This document shows positions 25,262 through 32,552 of a stretch of 64,000 bases of DNA, one piece after another. Position 1 is the stretch's first letter. Each line of letters starts with the position of its first letter. This stretch comes from Chryseobacterium sp. H1D6B (GTDB lineage: Bacteria; Bacteroidota; Bacteroidia; Flavobacteriales; Weeksellaceae), in the NCBI RefSeq assembly GCF_029892445.1, contig NZ_JARXVJ010000001.1, positions 3,224,001-3,288,000 of the forward strand, read 5' to 3'. Position numbers and translations under genes: made by a program. The notes under the pieces were generated by a model that saw only the letters and a list, made by a program, of their open reading frames with translations, searched no databases and was not told where the DNA came from.

Positions 25262-26764
25262 ATGCAAATAGAAACACGTCCCCTGACAGTTCAGGATTAT
25301 GAAGAATTGGTAGAAACGATGAAGCGTGCTTATCCTCAAATGTCTGAATATGTATGGTCTAAAAAGAGCATCGAAAAACTCACTAAAATATTCCCTAAAG
25401 GCCAGATTTGTATCACAGTAGATGGTAAATTGGCAGCAGTTGCACTTTCAATCATTGTTAATTATGACGAATTTGGCGATGATCATACCTACAGTGATAT
25501 TACAGGAAATTATACTTTCAATACCCATTTATCTACAGGAAATGTCCTATATGGAATAGAAGTTTTTGTTGATCCTGAATACCGTGAATTACGTTTGGGA
25601 AGAAGGCTGTATGATGCCCGAAAAGAATTGTGCGAACAGCTTAATCTGAAATCCATAGTGCTGGGAGGAAGAATCCCCAATTATCATAAATACAGCCATG
25701 AATTATCCACAAGAGATTATATTCGTAAAGTAAGAGATAAGGAGATCTATGATCCTGTTTTGTCTTTTCAGCTTTCTAATAATTTTTTGCCGATTAAAGT
25801 CCTGAAGAAATATCTTCCTGAAGACGAATCTTCCAAAGAAAATGCGGTCTTGCTGCAATGGAATAATATCTATTACAGCAAAAGCCCAAATACCATGAAG
25901 GACAGTATTATCCGTCTGGGTTTGGTGCAGTGGCAGATGAGACACTTTAAAGATATTGATGCTTTCTACGAGCAGGTAGAGTTTTTTGTCAATGTAATGG
26001 GCGATTATAAATCAGATTTTGTTCTTTTCCCAGAACTTTTCAATACGCCTTTACTGGCTCCGTTCAATAAGCTTTCCGAAAGAGACAGTATGATAGAGCT
26101 GGCTAAAATAACAGACCAGATCAAGGCCAAGATCTCAGAACTGGCCATCAGCTACAACGTTAATATCATTTCCGGGAGTATGCCGGTTTTTGAAAATAAT
26201 GATCTGTACAACGTAAGTTATCTTCTTCACCGTGACGGCCGTATAGATGAATACCGAAAGATCCACATTACACCCAACGAAAGAAAATATTACGGAATGA
26301 AGGGCGGAAATGAAATAAAAGTATTCGATACTGACTGCGGTAAGATAGGACTTGTAATCTGTTATGATGTTGAGTTCCCGGAACTTCCTAGAATTTTGGC
26401 TGATCAGGGAATGAAGGTTCTTTTTGTTCCTTATCTTACCGATACCCAGAATGCTTATATGAGGGTGCGCCACTGCGCGGCAGCCAGAGCTATAGAAAAT
26501 GAATGTTATGTAGCCATTGCAGGCTGTGTAGGAAACCTTCCGGGAGTTAATAATATGGATATCCAATTCGGACAGGCTGCTGTATTTACCCCTTCAGATT
26601 TCGCTTTTCCATCGAATGCAGTAAAAGGGGAGGCTACCCCTAACACAGAAATGACCTTAATTGTAGATGTAGATTTGAATTTATTGAAAGATCTTCATTA
26701 TAACGGCTCTGTCCAGATTTTAAAAGACAGGAGGACTGATCTCTACGAGACTTATCTTAAATAA
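25262..26764 (+). CDS. GNAT N-acetyltransferase fused to a carbon-nitrogen hydrolase
   Basis: Two-domain protein of 500 residues. Residues 1 to about 200 form a GNAT acetyltransferase: VLYGIEVFVDPEYRELRLGRRLYDARKEL is the acetyl-CoA binding segment with an R/L-G-R/L-G-R-like loop. Residues about 215-500 form a nitrilase-fold amidase with the triad E258 (LFPELFNTP), K333 (EYRKIHITP) and C367 (LVICYDVEFPE). This fusion is known in Bacteroidetes and other bacteria, but its substrate is not established to my knowledge; deamidation plus acetylation of the same small molecule is an inference. It appears monocistronic, with a palindrome upstream and a terminator downstream. Confidence 0.9.
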   Translation: MQIETRPLTVQDYEELVETMKRAYPQMSEYVWSKKSIEKLTKIFPKGQICITVDGKLAAVALSIIVNYDEFGDDHTYSDITGNYTFNTHLSTGNVLYGIEVFVDPEYRELRLGRRLYDARKELCEQLNLKSIVLGGRIPNYHKYSHELSTRDYIRKVRDKEIYDPVLSFQLSNNFLPIKVLKKYLPEDESSKENAVLLQWNNIYYSKSPNTMKDSIIRLGLVQWQMRHFKDIDAFYEQVEFFVNVMGDYKSDFVLFPELFNTPLLAPFNKLSERDSMIELAKITDQIKAKISELAISYNVNIISGSMPVFENNDLYNVSYLLHRDGRIDEYRKIHITPNERKYYGMKGGNEIKVFDTDCGKIGLVICYDVEFPELPRILADQGMKVLFVPYLTDTQNAYMRVRHCAAARAIENECYVAIAGCVGNLPGVNNMDIQFGQAAVFTPSDFAFPSNAVKGEATPNTEMTLIVDVDLNLLKDLHYNGSVQILKDRRTDLYETYLK

Positions 26765-26770
26765 AAAATA

Positions 26771-26803
26771 AAAACAGAATGTAAATTTACATTCTGTTTT
26801 TTA
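26771..26803. terminator. Terminator formed by a perfect 30-bp palindrome
   Basis: Positions 26771-26800 form a perfect palindrome centred on GTAAATTTAC, flanked by A on the left and T on the right. It can act in both directions: for the GNAT-nitrilase gene on plus and for the small peptide gene that ends at 26842 on minus. Confidence 0.85.
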
Positions 26804-26841
26804 TTCCAGGCTGAATAGTATAGATTGTCAGCCTTATTATT

Positions 26842-27006
26842 TTATGCGTACTGAGGACATACCACTGCCGGGCATATCAATTTTGGACATCTTGGCCTTC
26901 CGTCGTCGGGACAGCATTTGTTTGAGCAGTTTTGGATAATAATTCCGCTTCCTGACACGTTTTTCAATTCTTCTCTTGAAAGTTTTTTGTTAGGTAAATT
27001 TTTCAT
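26842..27006 (-). CDS. Bacteriocin-like / natural-product precursor peptide with six cysteines
   Basis: A 54-residue frame on the minus strand from ATG at 27006-27004 to TAA at 26844-26842. The leader MKNLPNKKLSREELKNVSGSG has the LSREELKxVxG pattern of double-glycine-type leaders found on bacteriocin-like precursors of Chryseobacterium and other Bacteroidetes. The core carries six cysteines at residues 27, 31, 32, 40, 45 and 50, arranged NCSNKCCPDDG, RCPKLICP and VVCPQYA, with five prolines among them. The region is followed by a bidirectional terminator. No modifying enzyme, peptidase-containing ABC transporter or immunity gene is within the window nearby. The gene is short and easily missed. 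It is probably translated; its product's activity is unknown. Confidence 0.75.
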   Translation of the reverse strand: MKNLPNKKLSREELKNVSGSGIIIQNCSNKCCPDDGRPRCPKLICPAVVCPQYA

Positions 27007-27218
27007 TTTTAATATTTTATGGGTTAGTTTTGATATTTGTACAGTATAAAGATAAAAAAAATGGCAGTAGTATTCTTAATTTATTTGGAGCAAAGTACAG
27101 CTCTGAATTTCACTAAAGAAATACAGGTTTGTACTTTTTTTATAATTTTTGTTACTTTTTTTTCGTTTTTTCCAACAAAATTATTATCTTCACTTTTCAA
27201 TTTTAACAACAACAAATT

Positions 27219-27413
27219 ATGACAGGTACAGTAAAATGGTTTAACGAGACAAAAGGATTTGGCTTTATCACACCAGATAACGGAGGAAACGATGTTTTTT
27301 GCCATCATTCTGCCCTTGGTGGATTGAGATCTTTAGAAGAAGGCCAAAAAGTTTCATTTGAGCTTATTGATGGTAAGAAAGGACCAGAAGCAACTAATGT
27401 TAGACCCATCTGA
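27219..27413 (+). CDS. cspA: Cold-shock domain protein
   Basis: A 64-residue OB-fold RNA/ssDNA-binding protein. The RNP1 motif KGFGFITP and RNP2 motif DVFCHHSAL are intact, and the opening [16 protein letters not shown] is canonical. Such proteins melt mRNA secondary structure during cold shock or growth changes. It is divergent from the small peptide gene at 26842-27006, sharing a 212-nt gap that must hold both promoters, and has its own terminator. Confidence 0.96.
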   Translation: MTGTVKWFNETKGFGFITPDNGGNDVFCHHSALGGLRSLEEGQKVSFELIDGKKGPEATNVRPI

Positions 27414-27443
27414 TAAATTATAAAGATTTATAGTGGAAAAATG

Positions 27444-27472
27444 GACTGCCGAACTTTCGGTGGTCTTTTTTT
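27444..27472 (+). terminator. Terminator after the cold-shock gene
   Basis: GACTGCCGAA (27444-27453) pairs with TTCGGTGGTC (27456-27465) with two wobbles, followed by seven T. Confidence 0.75.
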
Positions 27473-27564
27473 ATGGCAGTGCTATTCAATTTGAACAATT
27501 ATTTACGGATATCTTATTTTTAGTACTGCTTCTCAAATCTAAATAATCCAGAATAGGAACAGTT

Positions 27565-27595
27565 TTTGGAGTTACATTGCAATTCCTTATTTTTA
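27565..27595 (+). promoter_or_regulatory. Promoter of the ABC1 kinase gene
   Basis: TTTG (27565-27568), 19 nt, then TATTTTTA (27588-27595): consensus except for the last base. It lies 6 nt before the ATG at 27602, which supports that start and predicts an almost leaderless mRNA. Confidence 0.5.
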
Positions 27596-27601
27596 TACAA
27601 T

Positions 27602-29251
27602 ATGTTTGATAAACAGCAGAGAAAATTGAAAAGATCCGGCAGACTGATTTCCGTATTAAGTAAATACGGATTTAAAGATATGCTGGCAAGAATGAACGGG
27701 AGTAATAAGCCGGAAGAAAATACCGCAGATTCTGATGAAATCATATCCAAAGGAACTGTTTATGAACGGATAAGACTGGTTTTAGAAGAACTGGGACCTA
27801 CTTTTGTAAAGCTTGGACAGACATTCAGCAACAGAGAAGATCTGCTTCCGCCGGAATTGATCCAGGAACTGCAGAACCTGCAGGATAAAGTGGAAACGGT
27901 AGATATGAATGTTGAAGAGATCCTGGAAAATGAATTTAATATATCAGTTAAAGATCATTTCCTTGAAATTCAGCATAAACCATTGGCCACAGCATCCATT
28001 GCTCAGGTGTATAAAGCTGTTTTATTGAACGGTGATCAGGTAATTTTAAAAATTAAAAAACCTGATGTACAGACTGTCATTGAGGATGATCTCCTTTTAA
28101 TTAAAGATCTTGAAAGGCTGGTTTCTGCCTATTCTGAAATAGGAGACAAGCTTAACCTAAAACAGGCGATCTCCACTTTTGAAAAATCTTTACTGGAGGA
28201 AGTTTCTTTGATCAATGAAAAGAATAATATTCTTCAGTTTTCCCGGAATTTTAAAAATAATAAAGAAACCTATGTTCCCAAAATATATGATGAATTTTCC
28301 AATAACGATGTGTTGTGTATGGAATTCATTGACGGAATAAAGGTTACAGATACAACAGAACTTACTGCCAATCATATTGATCCTGTAAAAATATCCGAAG
28401 TTGGATTACGGCTGTTCGTTTCTCAAATTTTAGATTACGGTTTTTTCCATGCAGATCCTCATGCCGGAAATATTTTAGTTAAAAAAGATGGAAAAGTAGT
28501 TTTTATAGATTTCGGAGCTGTAGGAAAGATTCAGCCTAATGATAAAGAAATTCTTGAAAATCTCATTGTAAGTTTTGTAGCTAAAAATCCGCATAAAATA
28601 GTGAGATACCTTAAAAAAATGGCGGTAAGCTATGAAATTCCGGATGAAAGAAGATTTGAAAATGATGTTGAAGATATTTTAAATTTTATACACAGCTCCT
28701 CTTTACAGGAAATTAATGTGCAGGTAATGATCAATAAAATGAAGGATATTCTTAAAGACAACCGTCTTTATATGCCGGATTATTTTTATCTGTTATTTAA
28801 AGGAATAGGCTTGATAGAAGGAGTTGGAAGGAGTATCAACCCTGACTTAGATATCGTTAAAAGCCTTCATCCCTACACCAAAAAAATATTCACCAAAAAA
28901 ATCAACCCAAAGAATATTTTAAAAACAGGAATGGATAAAATGATGAATTTCACGGATAATATAGATGAAATTCCCAAAGAGCTCCGTTCTGTTCTTCAAA
29001 AACTGGATGAAAATAAATTCACGGTCTCCACTGAGATCAAAAATATAGAGAAGACCAATCAGATTATTAAATCAAGTATAGTCAATTTAATTTTAGCCAT
29101 GGTCTTAGGAGCAAATATGATAGCAACAGCAATAGTTTTTGTTTCTGAAACACCGCCTAGAATTGGTGAAATGTCATTAGCAGCAGTCTTTGGTTTTATT
29201 TTTTCAGTACTGCTGGTTATTATACTTTTATTAAGAATAACGAGAAAATAA
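27602..29251 (+). CDS. ABC1/UbiB-family atypical protein kinase
   Basis: Membrane-associated kinase-like ATPase of 549 residues, related to UbiB/AarF/ADCK proteins, which support quinone synthesis or lipid homeostasis. The family motif appears as FVKLGQTFSNREDLLP (the KxGQ signature) near residue 70. The alanine-rich loop is ATASIAQVYKA, the catalytic loop is FFHADPHAGNIL and the metal site is FIDFGAVG. The C-terminus has two membrane helices (NLILAMVLGANMIATAIVFV and AAVFGFIFSVLLVIILLL). The ATG at 27602 is preferred over an upstream in-frame codon at 27566, because the promoter lies between them. Confidence 0.92.
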   Translation: MFDKQQRKLKRSGRLISVLSKYGFKDMLARMNGSNKPEENTADSDEIISKGTVYERIRLVLEELGPTFVKLGQTFSNREDLLPPELIQELQNLQDKVETVDMNVEEILENEFNISVKDHFLEIQHKPLATASIAQVYKAVLLNGDQVILKIKKPDVQTVIEDDLLLIKDLERLVSAYSEIGDKLNLKQAISTFEKSLLEEVSLINEKNNILQFSRNFKNNKETYVPKIYDEFSNNDVLCMEFIDGIKVTDTTELTANHIDPVKISEVGLRLFVSQILDYGFFHADPHAGNILVKKDGKVVFIDFGAVGKIQPNDKEILENLIVSFVAKNPHKIVRYLKKMAVSYEIPDERRFENDVEDILNFIHSSSLQEINVQVMINKMKDILKDNRLYMPDYFYLLFKGIGLIEGVGRSINPDLDIVKSLHPYTKKIFTKKINPKNILKTGMDKMMNFTDNIDEIPKELRSVLQKLDENKFTVSTEIKNIEKTNQIIKSSIVNLILAMVLGANMIATAIVFVSETPPRIGEMSLAAVFGFIFSVLLVIILLLRITRK

Positions 29252-29281
29252 TCAAGATTGAAAGCAATAAAAAATAACCAG

Positions 29282-29791
29282 ATGAAAACATTTTTTTTAA
29301 CTGCTTTTATTTTTTGCAGTCCCTTTTGGTTTAGTCAGGAAGTTGAAAACAAAGGTGTTTTAGGCGATTATGACGGCAATGGAACTAAAGAATATGCCTA
29401 TTCTAAAGTGAGCGACTGCAGCGATGAATGTGACGGAAAATGCGAAACTACGATCTATTTCAGTGACAAAAAGATAAAACCATTTATCATTTCACCGGCT
29501 CAAAACGGAACATTGTATAATTTAAAAGATTTAAATAATGATGGAAAAGATGAAATTGGGTTTTACCCAAACTGGTGTACAAGCTGCTGGCATGCATTTT
29601 ATGTTTATACATTAAATAAAAACGCCTGGAAGCCTCTTGTAAAACCTATTTCTACGCACTGCTCACAGTGGGAAGATGATAAGTTTCCCATAAAAAAAGA
29701 TCCCAAAAAGAAAGGAAATGTGATCATTACATCAAGCGAATGGAAGGATGATGATATTAAAATAGTCTCCAAAAGCATAAAAATTAATTAA
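29282..29791 (+). CDS. Secreted cysteine-rich protein with VCBS/EF-like acidic loops
   Basis: A 169-residue protein with a signal peptide (MKTFFLTAFIFCSPFWFSQ). Two acidic loops, GDYDGNGTKEYAY and LKDLNNDGKDEIGFY, match the D-x-D-G-N-G-x-x-E calcium-loop style of VCBS/FG-GAP repeats. A cysteine cluster SDCSDECDGKCETT and a CTSCWH pair are the other features. No enzyme motif is seen. TTG at 29258 is also in frame, but ATG at 29282 directly starts the signal peptide. The function is unknown; it is likely an extracellular or periplasmic Ca-binding protein. It lies between the ABC1 kinase and helicase genes. Confidence 0.7.
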   Translation: MKTFFLTAFIFCSPFWFSQEVENKGVLGDYDGNGTKEYAYSKVSDCSDECDGKCETTIYFSDKKIKPFIISPAQNGTLYNLKDLNNDGKDEIGFYPNWCTSCWHAFYVYTLNKNAWKPLVKPISTHCSQWEDDKFPIKKDPKKKGNVIITSSEWKDDDIKIVSKSIKIN

Positions 29792-29796
29792 ATACC

Positions 29797-29804
29797 TATC
29801 TTTG
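29797..29804 (+). promoter_or_regulatory. -7 box of the DEAD-box helicase gene, 4 nt before its start
   Basis: TATCTTTG is an exact TAnnTTTG match followed by CAAA and then ATG. Transcription would begin at or next to the start codon, so a leaderless mRNA is predicted. Confidence 0.5.
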
Positions 29805-29808
29805 CAAA

Positions 29809-31161
29809 ATGGATAAAATAACTTTTGCAGATTTTGATTTACCGGTTAAGGTTCTAGATGTTTTAGCAGACCTAGAATTGTTTGAACCAACACCTATTCA
29901 GGAAAAGAGTATAGGGCCTATACTTTCCGGAAGAGATGTAATGGGAATTGCACAGACAGGGACAGGAAAAACATTAGCTTATCTTCTGCCGGTTCTTAAA
30001 ACTTGGAAGTATAACAAAACTGGAAATCCAACGGTTGTTGTTTTAGTTCCTACAAGAGAATTAGTGGTTCAGGTAACTGAAATTGTTGAAAAATTAACGG
30101 AAAATATTACTGCAAGAGTTATCGGAATTTACGGAGGGAAAAATATCAATACTCAGAAGCTTTTATTTAATAACGGCTGTGATATTTTGGTAGGAACTCC
30201 GGGAAGGATCATGGATTTAGCGATTGATAATGCTATTTCATTGAGAGAAGTTCAGAAACTGATCATTGATGAATTTGATGAAATGCTTAATTTAGGTTTC
30301 AGACCGCAGTTAACGCATATTTTCGAAATGATGAGAGATAAGAGACAAAATATTCTTTTCTCTGCAACGATGACGGATGCTGTAGACGAAATGCTTGCAC
30401 AGTATTTTGCAGGACCAATAGAGATCTCATTAGCTAAATCGGGAACACCGCTTGAAAAAATTGAGCAGACTGCCTATAAAGTGGAGAACTTCAATACAAA
30501 AATCAACTTGCTTGAGCATTTATTGAAGTCAGATGCAGATATGTCTAAGGTATTGATTTTTGCCAATAATAAAAAGCATTCAGATATATTGTTTACTAAA
30601 ATCGACGAGCTTTTCCCAGAGCAGTTTGATGTAATCCACTCTAACAAATCTCAAAACTATAGATTAAAAGCTATGAAAAGTTTTGAAAATGAGGAAATCA
30701 GAGGATTGATTACTACTGACGTTATGGCAAGAGGTCTGGATATTTCAAATATTACCCACGTTATTAATTTCGAAGTCCCTGAGGTTCCGGAACAATATAT
30801 TCACAGAATCGGTAGAACGGGTAGAGCAGACAAGGATGGTAAAGCTGTTTCTTTTGTTACTAAAAAAGAAGAACGTCCAGTGTTAGACATCGAATTATTG
30901 ATGGATAAAGAATTGAAATTTGTTGATTTCCCTGAAGAAGTTAAAATAAATCCTAAGAAAATGGCTTCTGAAGAAGATGAAGTGGTAATGAAAAACCCAG
31001 CACAGGTAAAACTGTATGACGGAGGTGGAGCTTTCCATGAGAAAAAAGATAAGAACAAAAAAGAAAACTGGGGTGGACCTTCAAAAAGAAAAGCTCCTAA
31101 AAAGTTTGGAGCCAATAGAGCACAGCAGAAAACGATATCTAAGTCAAAAAGAAAGAAATAA
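29809..31161 (+). CDS. DEAD-box RNA helicase
   Basis: ATP-dependent RNA-unwinding protein, 450 residues. Motifs in order: Q motif FEPTPIQEKS, motif I AQTGTGKT (48-55), Ia VPTRELV, TPGRI, motif II IIDEFDEML (D154-D157), motif III FSATM, motif V DVMARGLD, and motif VI HRIGRTGR. The motif II third residue is Phe instead of Ala (DEFD rather than DEAD). The C-terminal tail is rich in Lys and Arg (KKDKNKKENWGGPSKRKAPKK), likely aiding RNA binding. A role in ribosome assembly or mRNA decay is typical of the family but not shown here. Confidence 0.94.
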   Translation: MDKITFADFDLPVKVLDVLADLELFEPTPIQEKSIGPILSGRDVMGIAQTGTGKTLAYLLPVLKTWKYNKTGNPTVVVLVPTRELVVQVTEIVEKLTENITARVIGIYGGKNINTQKLLFNNGCDILVGTPGRIMDLAIDNAISLREVQKLIIDEFDEMLNLGFRPQLTHIFEMMRDKRQNILFSATMTDAVDEMLAQYFAGPIEISLAKSGTPLEKIEQTAYKVENFNTKINLLEHLLKSDADMSKVLIFANNKKHSDILFTKIDELFPEQFDVIHSNKSQNYRLKAMKSFENEEIRGLITTDVMARGLDISNITHVINFEVPEVPEQYIHRIGRTGRADKDGKAVSFVTKKEERPVLDIELLMDKELKFVDFPEEVKINPKKMASEEDEVVMKNPAQVKLYDGGGAFHEKKDKNKKENWGGPSKRKAPKKFGANRAQQKTISKSKRKK

Positions 31162-31166
31162 ACAAA

Positions 31167-31196
31167 AAAACTCCCAATTTAACTGGGAGTTTTTTT
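31167..31196. terminator. Bidirectional terminator between convergent genes
   Basis: AAAACTCCCA (31167-31176) pairs with TGGGAGTTTT (31184-31193), with A runs left and T runs right. It serves the helicase gene (plus) and the SGNH hydrolase gene (minus). Confidence 0.85.
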
Positions 31197-31204
31197 ATTT
31201 TTAA

Positions 31205-31861
31205 TTATTTCATATAAGGGGTTATCACTTTTGCCCATATCTGATAGCCTTCCGGTGTCAGATGAAGCATATCTTCTAGAAAAATATCTTTTCTCACATT
31301 TCCGTCTGCATCTTCCATTGCTTTAGTAATATCAATGAATTCGGCATTTTTTTCTTTTTTCATGAAAGCCTCAATTTTTTGGTTGGTTTCTTTCATTTGC
31401 GGCCAAAGCTGTTCTCTGCTCGGCGAATATTTGATTGAAATATAATCAACTTCAATATTCGGAAATTTCTTACGGATCTTTTTGTAAAATGTTTTATACC
31501 GGCTGACAACCTCTTCTGCTTTTAGCTCATGATTATCTGCAAAATCATTGTCACCGCAGTAGATGATGATCTGTTTAGGCTGATAAGGAGCAAGGAGATC
31601 TTCTGCATAATAATTAAGATCTGTGAGTCTAGAGCCTCCAAAACCTCTGTTGATGATTGTTTTGCCGGGGAAATAATCAGAAACATCTGTCCACTTGGTA
31701 AAAGAAGAACTTCCGATTAAAAGAACAGCATCTTTAGGAGGTGCATTTTCCTGATCTAGTTTTTTGAAATTTTGGATGTCCTGCCAGAACATCGGTTTTT
31801 TTTCCTGTGAAAAGAACAGGGCAAAGGAAAGCAGCAATAATGCTGATAGAATCTTCTTCAT
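31205..31861 (-). CDS. Secreted SGNH/GDSL-type hydrolase
   Basis: Esterase/lipase-fold enzyme with a signal peptide (to about FFSQ), 218 residues. Block I is LLIGSSSFTKW with the serine nucleophile at about residue 51-52. Block II is NRGFGGSRL (Gly oxyanion), block III YCGDNDF (Asn), and block V DMLHLTPEGYQIW (Asp and His). This arrangement resembles the PAF-acetylhydrolase IB subunit branch. The natural substrate, an acyl or acetyl ester, is unknown. It precedes a bidirectional terminator and is transcribed leftwards behind the lipocalin-like gene, though a terminator separates them. Confidence 0.88.
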   Translation of the reverse strand: MKKILSALLLLSFALFFSQEKKPMFWQDIQNFKKLDQENAPPKDAVLLIGSSSFTKWTDVSDYFPGKTIINRGFGGSRLTDLNYYAEDLLAPYQPKQIIIYCGDNDFADNHELKAEEVVSRYKTFYKKIRKKFPNIEVDYISIKYSPSREQLWPQMKETNQKIEAFMKKEKNAEFIDITKAMEDADGNVRKDIFLEDMLHLTPEGYQIWAKVITPYMK

Positions 31862-31899
31862 TTTTTAAATAATTTAAGTTAATTAAAATTCTTTTTCAT

Positions 31900-31925
31900 A
31901 AAAAACTCCCGATTTCTTCGGGAGT
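31900..31925 (-). terminator. Terminator of the lipocalin-like gene
   Basis: On the minus strand ACTCCCGA pairs with TCGGGAGT (31905-31912 with 31918-31925), followed by a T run (A run on plus at 31900-31904). Confidence 0.75.
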
Positions 31926-31931
31926 AAGGGG

Positions 31932-32393
31932 TTATCTTTTATAAGAGATATAGGTGACGTCAGCTACCTGATCTCCGTTTACGTCTACATTACCGAAGAG
32001 CTGCATCAGCTTTAATTCTGTACGGCTTAATATAATCACTTTATATCTTGCTGCAGATTGATCAGCAGAGGTTATTGTTAATTCCTTCGTATCTGTACTA
32101 TAAGTGTATGTTCCTGAATTTGTACCGCTTAATTGACAGTCAGCTCCAGTTCCTACATAATAAGTATAAGAGGTGGAATAGTCGGTACTGAAATAAGTGT
32201 TGTTTTTCGCACTGCATCCAGAAGGGACGTTAGAGGAAAGTACTGTTTTATTGTCTTTTCCAGAGATGATCTCTGTTTTAGTCGTTTTCCAATCTCCCTT
32301 CAACATGTCCATTTCATAACCCTGAACATTATCATCTTCACAAGAAGTAAGCGCTATCGCTGAAAAGGCAAATAAAAGTAGTTGTTTTTTCAT
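31932..32393 (-). CDS. Lipocalin-like lipoprotein
   Basis: A 153-residue lipoprotein (lipobox IALTSC, then EDD). The mature part begins MDMLKGDWKTTKTEI, the L.G.W....... opening common in lipocalin-like Bacteroidetes lipoproteins. A repetitive Thr/Ser/Tyr-rich beta segment and a closing LSRTELKLMQLFGNVDVNGDQVADVTYISYKR follow. It likely forms a small beta-barrel at the outer membrane; the ligand is unknown. A GTG two codons upstream is in frame, but the ATG at 32393 is the better start. Confidence 0.75.
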   Translation of the reverse strand: MKKQLLLFAFSAIALTSCEDDNVQGYEMDMLKGDWKTTKTEIISGKDNKTVLSSNVPSGCSAKNNTYFSTDYSTSYTYYVGTGADCQLSGTNSGTYTYSTDTKELTITSADQSAARYKVIILSRTELKLMQLFGNVDVNGDQVADVTYISYKR

Positions 32394-32493
32394 TTTCACA
32401 AATTTAGAATATGCTAAAATATAAATAAATTTGAAATATTAATAATGAAATTCAGGTTTTTTAAACGAATGTTTGTAAATAAATGAATTTTAA

Positions 32494-32546
32494 TTGAAAG
32501 CTGGAAGTCTTTAGATTTATTGCTTTCTTAAGGCTCCCAGCTTCAA
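32494..32546 (-). terminator. Long imperfect hairpin after the alcohol dehydrogenase gene
   Basis: TTGAAAGCTGGAAG (32494-32507) pairs with CTCCCAGCTTCAA (32534-32546) with a mismatch and bulge. Its place just 3' of the minus-strand dehydrogenase suggests termination, but the T run on the minus strand is poor. It may instead be a dispersed repeat. Confidence 0.35.
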
Positions 32547-32552
32547 ACTTTA

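Noticed and set aside
26771..26800. The 30-bp palindrome as an operator or mobile-element end
   Set aside because: Its place between two converging genes, with A and T runs on either side, is fully explained by a bidirectional terminator.
27037..27222. 61-residue plus-strand frame overlapping the cold-shock gene upstream region
   Set aside because: It overlaps the start of the cold-shock gene, shows no family pattern and is Phe/Leu-rich as expected from T-rich non-coding DNA.
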